A stretch of DNA of 21,316 nt from Ophiothrix spiculata. Lineage: Eukaryota; Echinodermata; Ophiuroidea; Amphilepidida; Ophiotrichidae. A program made the position numbers and the translations under genes. This document shows positions 9,801 to 18,800 of the stretch, in pieces. A model generated the notes under the pieces. That model was not told the DNA's origin and did no database searches. It saw only the letters and a program-made list of their open reading frames with translations. The stretch lies in NCBI GenBank assembly GCA_000969725.1, contig JXSR01S028834.1. The stretch is one strand, 5' to 3'. Each line of letters opens with the position of its first letter. Position 1 is the first letter of the stretch.

Positions 9801-12800
9801 AAATAATACATGACGGGGCCTGACAATAATCTATCAGAAAGCATGCTTTTATCCGCATACAACCAAGTCCCGGATAACTCAAAGCACTACAGTCTTGTTA
9901 AAGTCAAATAATATATGACAGTGCTTAGGAATACCAACTCAGAAGACATGGTTTTAATTGCATACAACCAAGTCCCGGATAACTCAAAGCACTGCAGTAC
10001 CATGGTCAAATAATATATTACGGTGCCTAGCTATAATCAACCAGAAAGAATGTTTTGTATTCGCATACAACCAAGTCCCAGATATCTCATGGTACTCCGG
10101 TACTATGGTCAAATAATATANNNNNNNNNNNNNNNNNNNNNNNNNNNNNNNNNNNNNNNNNNNNNNNNNNCCTAGCTATAATCAACCAGAAAGAATGTTT
10201 TGTATTCGCATACAACCAAGTCCCAGATATCTCATGGTACTCCGGTACTATGGTCAAATAATATATGACGGAGTCTAGCAATAATCAATCAGAAAGCATG
10301 TCTTTATTCACATACAACCAAGTCTCGGATAACAAAAATTACCATAGCCAAGTAATACATGACTGTGTGTAGTAATAATTATTCAGAAAGTGTGGTTTTA
10401 GTCGAATACAATACTATCAAGTGCCGGATATCTCAAAGAGCTACAGCACTATTATGGTCTCAATACCAATGATACATGACTGAGCTGTGCCTTGTTTTAA
10501 TGACTCGGAAGGACGCGATTTTAGCTGCATACAATCTACAAGATCAAAGAAAGAAAGAACTTGTTTCATGAAAAATGCCTTGTTTCTCAATTCCATACAC
10601 AACCTATAGACATCTGTTCCAAAAGGCGAAACTATTTTAATTTACCTTTTAAATCACAAAAATAACAAAACCACTCTCAAGTTATTTTCATTTAAGTAAA
10701 ACGTGTGTTTTTAATTTTTTGCCCGCGAACTCGGCATACATAAAGAAGTAAAATGGTATTAATTATATTACTTATATCTGTAAAGCAGACAATGCTCTAC
10801 TTATTGCCTTAATGTTGCTTGAGTCTTTCCTACTGTATTCTCCTGTCCTGACACTTCTCTGTGTGGATAATTTTTAAATACTAGAAGTAAATAGTTGCTT
10901 TGTTCCGAATTGGCTGTATATTTCTAAAGAAAATGTTTGTCATAAACTCGCTGTTCTTTAGTAAACAGTAGAAAAGTCACGTTAAACAGTTATATGAAGG
11001 GCTTGTCCAAATTGTATCATATCGGACATCAATCTGGGTTTTAACTCGCAAGCCAACAATATAATTTTAATTTGAAATCTCTTCACCTAAGCAACATTTT
11101 TCCAGAAGCTGCCTGATCATATTAAATGCAGGAGATAATGATGTTTCTTATAATATCACGAGCAGATTGATACGAATATAGGTGGTTTCAAAAGTACTAT
11201 TTTTGCAACAAAATTTAATAGAACTCACATTCGGATGCAAATAATACAACTTTACTCATTAGTGTGTGAGTTCGTAGAAGGAAATGAAAACTCACATGTA
11301 AAACGTAAATGTAAAATAAAGATAATATGAGATTGGTTTGGGTAATTTTCAAGCAAATTAATGTGTTTTTATTCCACTTTGCCCAATTAATAAAATACAA
11401 AATGATAAACGGGGAATCAAGTTTTTTATGATACACACTAGTATTTCCGGATAAAGTAAAACGCTACAGTCCCATGGTCAGGTACTGCACGACGATGCCC
11501 AGCAATAATCACTCAAAAACAACAAACAAAACAAGAAACAAAACAAAACAAACAAGCAATAAACGTGATTTTAGTCGCATACAACCAAGTTCTGGATAAC
11601 GCAATACGCTACAGAAATATGATCGAGTAATGCATGATGCAAATATTAAATCTGCCTTCCATAGATCCATTGATGGCAGTACAAAACCTGCAAAAGTGCC
11701 CGATCAACTATGACCTAGCAATAATCAGAAATATGTATATAATTTTAGTTCCATATAATAACCAAGTCCTGGAATGTAAAGCGATACAATACTAAGGTCG
11801 TGTAATGCGTGACTGTGGGTAGCAATAATCATTCCAAAAACATGGTTTAAATCACACACAACCAAGTCCTCGATTACGTAAAGCCTAGCAATTATTAAAG
11901 TGATTGAAACTGACGATTGTCAAGAGTTAATACATTTGAAATATACATTGTAAAAACAATATATTTGATTGTTGAATTTTTGGAAAACTTGTGTTCTTTT
12001 TTTTTTTTATTTTTACATTAACCCATGTTTTCTATTTACAGCTTCTACGTGTGATCCATTGATGGCCACACAAAACCAGAAAATGTCATGCACGGACAAC
12101 TACGACCTAGGATCCATCTGCACATTCACCTGTAATTCTGGTTATTGTTCGGACCATAGTAATCCGGTTGTTTGTGAGAATGTAGCCGATTCAAATCAGT
12201 GGAATGGGATCCAACCAACTTGCAGGGGTAATGTGTCAAGTTTGAATAAATATAAATTTAAATTCGACCCAACACAAAAATCCATCGAACCGTATCATTC
12301 AAATCTTGAGTTTTAAAAAATTCCCCCTTCCACGGATAACCAATAATACGTTTTCATTACTACGAACATGACAAAACTACGAATAATATACAGTAACATT
12401 ATCCATACCTTACATTTTACAGAGGTTACATGTCTGCCACTTACTCCGCCTGTTAATGCTGAGATCTTAACTGGTGATACGACATGTACTACATCACCGT
12501 GTCGCATGACATGTAAAGAGGGGTACACACTAATCGCCGGTAATCGTGTAAGAAATTGTCAACATTTGGAGGGATCTTCGTGTAACACTTATTGGGATGG
12601 TCAAGAATTGCAGTGTCAAGGTATGCGTGTTTTTAATAGATTCAGTGGAGATGTTAATCAAGCTGAAGTTGAATTTCAACAGGAAGAACAGTTTTCACCA
12701 CTGGGTAATATAATCACATGTCATGTTCATGCAGGTTTAATGCGTCCTACATAATTATTTTAAACACGTTCAATAATACAGAAAGTATAATACAATTTAC

Positions 12801-15800
12801 CTAAACTCACAACATAACATAGAGATATTGATTTAAAATCGATGGATGAATGAGGAATAAAATAAAACCAAAGCGATTTTTCAATTATGTCATTGTACAA
12901 ATATTAAACTCGCATTTTAAATGCAAATCTTAATGAAACTAGGGACCTTAAAATTTCACCACACAATGTCCTCTGTACATTTTCTCTCAAAATTAAATCA
13001 ATACTACTTAACTTATGTACTCCATCATATTCATTTCTAGATACTCAGAGTCCCCAATTCACAAGCTGCCCTGATAGCATTCCTGTACAAGCGCGTAAAA
13101 ATCACACCATGGCGTATGTGCAATGGGACATCATCACAGCTCAGGATACCTCCGGTGTTGTGTTTCTTACATGTGATAAACAAGAAGGGTATATGCCTGA
13201 AGGTAGCCATCCCTTGAAATGTACAGCTACGGATGGAACTGGGAACCAAGCTACATGTGAAACTACTTTAACTGTTACAGGTAATCTATTTACATTTGTT
13301 TGATTTAAAAGACATTTTGGCACTGCATAAAACACAGATATCGTAATTCACAATTTCCTTTGATGAGCACTTAAATGAATTGCTACTTTGACTGTCCACT
13401 CAACTAGTGCCGCGATTATATACAAATACTACACGGTTAGAGGTGAAATAGTGCAATCTATTTTTCCCGAGGTACTGGCTATGGGCCTATTACCCCGAAC
13501 CCGCAGGGTGAGGGGTAATAGGCATATAGCAAGTACAGAGGGAAACATTGATTGCACTATTTCTCCAATTTGCCACGTAGTATTTGTTTTATTATACCTT
13601 ATAAATATTTATGAGCCAAAGGTATCAATTGATTGGAATGTGTAGCGTAGCTTAGCCTGGTTTGCCTTTGCCAATGCTTGACACGTTTCGAACGCTACGG
13701 TAGTGTTTGAAATAATTTCTTCAAATCATAAAACATCAAAATTTCACTTGAAAGGTACATTTAATGTTTTTCCTTATTACAAATCTCTATTTTGGCTACG
13801 ACATCGTAATAAAAGATCTACATGACCTAAAGCTTACACACATCACAGCTCGACTTCAAAGTAAGCTTAAATATTTTACTCAAGACATAGTTGCTCACCT
13901 TTTTGATATCTGTAGTCCTGTAACTTGTATAATGAAAGTTTAATTATCTTCATAATTTAAAACCATCATTTATGTATATATATCCTGGTTTTATATTCCA
14001 AAACCAGTCAGTGAGATACTTTACATGCTGTAGGTACTGCATACTTTTCTATAAACCTCCATGGGACCACTGATATTGTTTTTGTATATTGGAATTCCCA
14101 TTTGAACTTCAGCACCAGTTATTATTAGTGTATGGGATGGACTTTGATCATGGGGATGATGATGTAGGGTTTGGGGGGAGAAAATACCAACTGGTTAGGG
14201 GGAACTTTATAGTGAGAGTGAAATCTATTTTTCCTCTTGATGCTGCAATTGACAAATGAATTGGTACCATTGGCTCATGAATATTTAGAAGGTATAATAA
14301 TATGTTATATCATTCCTGTCTTCCAAACAGTTCACGTAACCGTCCACGTAAGACGTCATGTGACGCGCTTTTGACCAATCAGACTATAGATCACGCGTGA
14401 ACGTTTACGTGAACGGTTAAGACAACTGATTTGTACAAAATCTCTAAATTGGCAATTGGCAAAACATCTACTATCGCGCCACTCATATTGCTTCCATTAA
14501 AGCGCATAACCAGGTGTGCAATGGCAGCTTCGCGAGGCGCTGGTAGTTGAACTCTGTATGAAGACATTGAATCCATTGCATGAGTGAGTTATTCCAGCAG
14601 GTAACAATCAACGACTACGTCGGTGATGTACGTCGCTGACATTGGTAATCGTTATACGAATAATAAATATCGTGTAGGGACAAGAAATAAGCACCATTTA
14701 TTTGCATTCGTGATGCAAATTGTTAAACGAGTTCTTATTTGTTAAAACTGAAAAGGACACATTCCTACATTCTTCGTCCTGTTTTCTTTGGTTAATGACG
14801 CTTTCCAAGGCAAGCTTAAAATGATGTCGATGTTGTTTTATTTCATTTATAGTTCGACGATGCCCAGCAATACTATTGGAACTTCCACAATACGCTAGCG
14901 TCGACCAAACACAATGTCAAGATCACTACGGCGGTAGTTGCTCAATTAGATGTCGAGTTGGATACACTCTGCAAGGGAGCGCGCAGGCCGCATGTGAATA
15001 TGATGAATCGCAAAACCAGATGTACTGGTCTTGGTCTCAAGCACCGACTTGTATCATGGATGGTAAACCAAAAATGTGTACTTTGTGTATTTGAAAGAAT
15101 ATTAGTCATGGAAACGTTTCATTCGTATAATTTATCGCATATTTTTTCAGTTACTTATTTGATATGGCATACCTCATGTTATGACTAAATTTGTAAAGGG
15201 GGAATGGGAGGGGGAGAAGGAAAATGGAGAATCAAGTACACCAAACACAACAGAGACAAAATGCCCCTATTTCATGAAGACAATACAAGAGAAAAACAAA
15301 ACATTTCTTTATATATGTACATATGTAAGCGGAGAATTGTCTGCAAAAATGACGATTACCCATTAAACCAAAACTAGAAATAGCATCAATGGAGTCATCG
15401 TGAGCTCAAGTTAAGCAGACGGTCAGAAAATTTTAATGAACGATAAATAAGACTTCTATTCAGTCAGTCACCTTTATAATATAAGGTACAAATAATTAAC
15501 AACATAAATTGGCAACATTATATCAACAATACCGTAAAAACATTTACAATCAAATTATTTTGAAACATTTTCAAATAAAAATTGACCAAGCCATTGAATC
15601 TCAAATGATCCTTTTTTATCCTTTCTTGTTTTTTTCCTACAAAGTTACAGAGTGTAGTCCTCTGCCGACTGATTGGTCTTCATCAGAAATCCAACAACAT
15701 TGTACGCAGTCTAACAGCATTGGGAGTGTGTGCACATTGTCCTGCCCACAAGGCTATTCTCTTCAATCCTCTGTCGTGCAGATAATTTGCCAGACAGATG

Positions 15801-18800
15801 GCACATGGAATACTGATGTGGCGGCATTGAACCCAACTTGTCATGGTGAGTGCCTACTGCTTGACCAGGCGTCTAAATCCGTGATGGATTATTCCTGATG
15901 GAAACAAATCAAGGTTTAAGGGGTGTAAGCACCTTACTCAATGTTACGTTTTTGCAAGTTTATTTTGTACCATAACTTTTCAACAAAGTGCTTAAATTTA
16001 ATAAAAGTATACATTTCCGGAAAGGAATTTTCACAAGGAACATGATGGTGATGTTGATGTTGATTTTTGACCAAATGGAGAAATGGTTATAAATGTACGG
16101 TTTACTCTGCTCATAATGACGCATTGTGATGGATTATTCTTAATGTAAACACAACACGGTTAGGCATTTAGAAATGGTTATAAATGTACGGTTATGAATC
16201 TATAACCATACAAATCTACAATTCTGACAAATAGCAGGACTATGCTATTAACTTTACGGTAGCTTTATACATGTATGTAAATTCAAGCAAAAGTGGAACC
16301 AGGTCCATGTATTTTAATGCTACTTTTATGAAAGTAGTGTTTTAAGATGTCCTTTAAGAGGTAAAACTCTTAAAGGACATAAACATGTGCGATCATTTTA
16401 AAATTGAAACACCATTTGACTGGTTATTTCGTTTTAAAGCTTTCCCATTTATATTGTTAAATTCATGGGACTAACTTACCATCCCTCAAATCATTCAATT
16501 TTTTCTTAGATTCGCAACCACCGACTATCGAGCAGTGTTCGACTGGACCTTTAGAAGGCGAGCTGTCACCAGATACACTACGAGCTGAAATCATATTCAT
16601 GATTCCTCAGGCTAGCGATAATTCTCAACAAGTACCTCGAGTTTCCACAGTGCCTGATGGTTTGACATCACCGCATCAGTTTGCTGCCGATACTTTTGTG
16701 TCATATATCTTCATTGACGAAGCAGGGAATACTGCCACATGTAGCTTTCAAGTTATTGTCAGAAGTTAGCACGCTTTTATATTCACATAGTTTTTGATAT
16801 TCTAAACATTTTAAGTGACAAATTCTTCTAGCAATTTCAATGTATAACGATAATCTTAGTTGCCAGCAATAGTAAGGAATAGGGGTAATTTTTTAACAGA
16901 TTTTGGTATAATGATCGTTGGATTTAAATTGCAGATGAACGCGTCTGATAACGTATTTTTTGAATTCAGGTTTTTTTAGACTTTGCATAAAAAGGTAAAA
17001 CGAATGACAAATTGTTATACATGATATATTTAAACGAGTGCTGTTTTCTTTAATGTTCACAATATAGATAACTTACCACCCACGACGGTCTCTTGTCCCG
17101 AAAACATGGAGTTTGATTCTTTGAATGCAGTTGATTGGGAAGAACCTCGGTTTGAAAATCCGCACACGAAAGAAACTATTACATCACTATGCAATAAGTA
17201 CCCTACAGATGATCTTCAAGCTGGTGGGAATCGCATCGAGTGTAAGGCGACTAATCCAGACAGTAATATAGAGGGCGTTTGTGAATTCAGCATCACTGTT
17301 GGAGGTTGGTTAGCTTTTGTTAACCCAATTGTATTGTCTCTTAAACATTTTAAATGCAAATCCGTATACTTATATAAAATCCAAGCGATTAAAAGACTGG
17401 AACTTTTACGAAATATTTACAGAATCGTAAACTGAATGAACCTTAATTTTCTTGATGTTTGCATATTAATCTACGGAATATACAAACTAATTTGGAGTAG
17501 TGATGCCAAATCTTGGGGGAACAATTTCTGCAATTAACTGGTAATTACACTTAGGGAACGTTGGGTGGGCATTAACAGCGTTGGATCAACTATTAAGAGC
17601 CAATTTTTGGTTAAAATTATTACCATTTGAAATAACGAAAAAAAAATGTTGCCCAACAGTTGCCTTGTTAATTATTCAACATCAGTTAAACTATTAGCAA
17701 CCCGGCTATTGGTAAAATTAAGTATACACCGCTATCCATTTACAACTGTCTGACAGCAAAGGTTTACGCCATATATTCATAACATGATATTTTTTGCACA
17801 GTAAATGGCTTTCCATGTATGGATCTTCCGCTTATCACGAATGGTCACTGGAAATGCCAACTGACGACTTGTACTCTGACGTGCAATGAAGGGTTTGATG
17901 TAGCAAAACATTCAACTCAAAGGGTCTTTACATGTGGTGATAGTGGATGGTCGCCATCCTACCCAACAGTTACAAAATGCACGGGTAAGCTTATTGTTGA
18001 CAGCTTTTTCGCCGACACTCTGTAGATACCGTTTATTGAATACAAATTTAGGCTATCTTCTTGAAGTATATATAAATATGTGTAATAAGCGAACGTCGTG
18101 ACAAAAACCTGATGAGCAGTGAACTCCGAGCCCGTTTGACCTGGTTTTTTAAATATCTGTCCTTTGTATCCGTCTGTTATTAGCATTTGTAAAATTTACA
18201 TGTAAATTGAGCATTCCATAAGGCAAGAAAAGCTTCTTTTTTGTGTTAATCTGTTTTTCTTTAAAGTGCAGCATTGTAAAGCTTTTGTTTTAGATTCCAC
18301 TTTTCGATCTCAAGTTTGCTCAGTCGGTTGAGCAGTTCTTCCCGTGCTTCGAAATGCATGACCTCCCATGCCAAAAGCCATGGTTAAAGTCCCCACAAAT
18401 GCAGTGGAAACTATTTTTTTTTTATGATTAAAAAAGTAATTGTGTTTCGCATTTTTTTCTGAACAGTCGATGTCATGTAGTCTTACTAAATATATGTGCT
18501 ACAATCTGGCAATATCTAAAAAAGAACGTTTTATAGAATCCGAACTATATATTTATTAGATTTCGAAAAAACGCGTTGACGTTTTTGAAGAAACTTTTTA
18601 CACCATTTTGAAGACGTATTTTAGCGAAATGAATTGTAAAGACTAATATTTAATTTAGAAGCTCTACCCCTCATTTATAGTCGAAAAACCTTTATAGTTT
18701 GCCGTATGCAATAATCAAAAACTCGCACTAAACATGCTGAATACGACATTCTTCCATCTCGTTATTGTAAAAGGACCGTTGCCTTGAAACTTTTGACATA

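Noticed and set aside
10055..10281. Frames running through the N gap on both strands
   Set aside because: They translate unknown bases and satellite DNA.
9590..10540. CRISPR array
   Set aside because: Regular ~104-bp spacing comes from whole-unit similarity with no unique spacers, and the DNA is eukaryotic.
13388..13645. 85-codon plus-strand frame
   Set aside because: It is the translation of the palindromic foldback, not a gene.
14150..14210. G-quadruplex
   Set aside because: Four G-tracts exist but the third loop is about 19 bases, too long for a confident call.
14391..14576. 61-codon minus-strand frame starting MDSMSSY
   Set aside because: Sequence looks somewhat protein-like, but there is no family match, no splice context and it runs into the foldback; left uncalled.
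17560..17720. MITE with inverted ends
   Set aside because: Only scattered short words pair; no clear TIR or target duplication.
18315..18392. Functional tRNA gene
   Set aside because: A and B boxes are present but spacing is too long and the acceptor stem does not form by eye; SINE head fits better.
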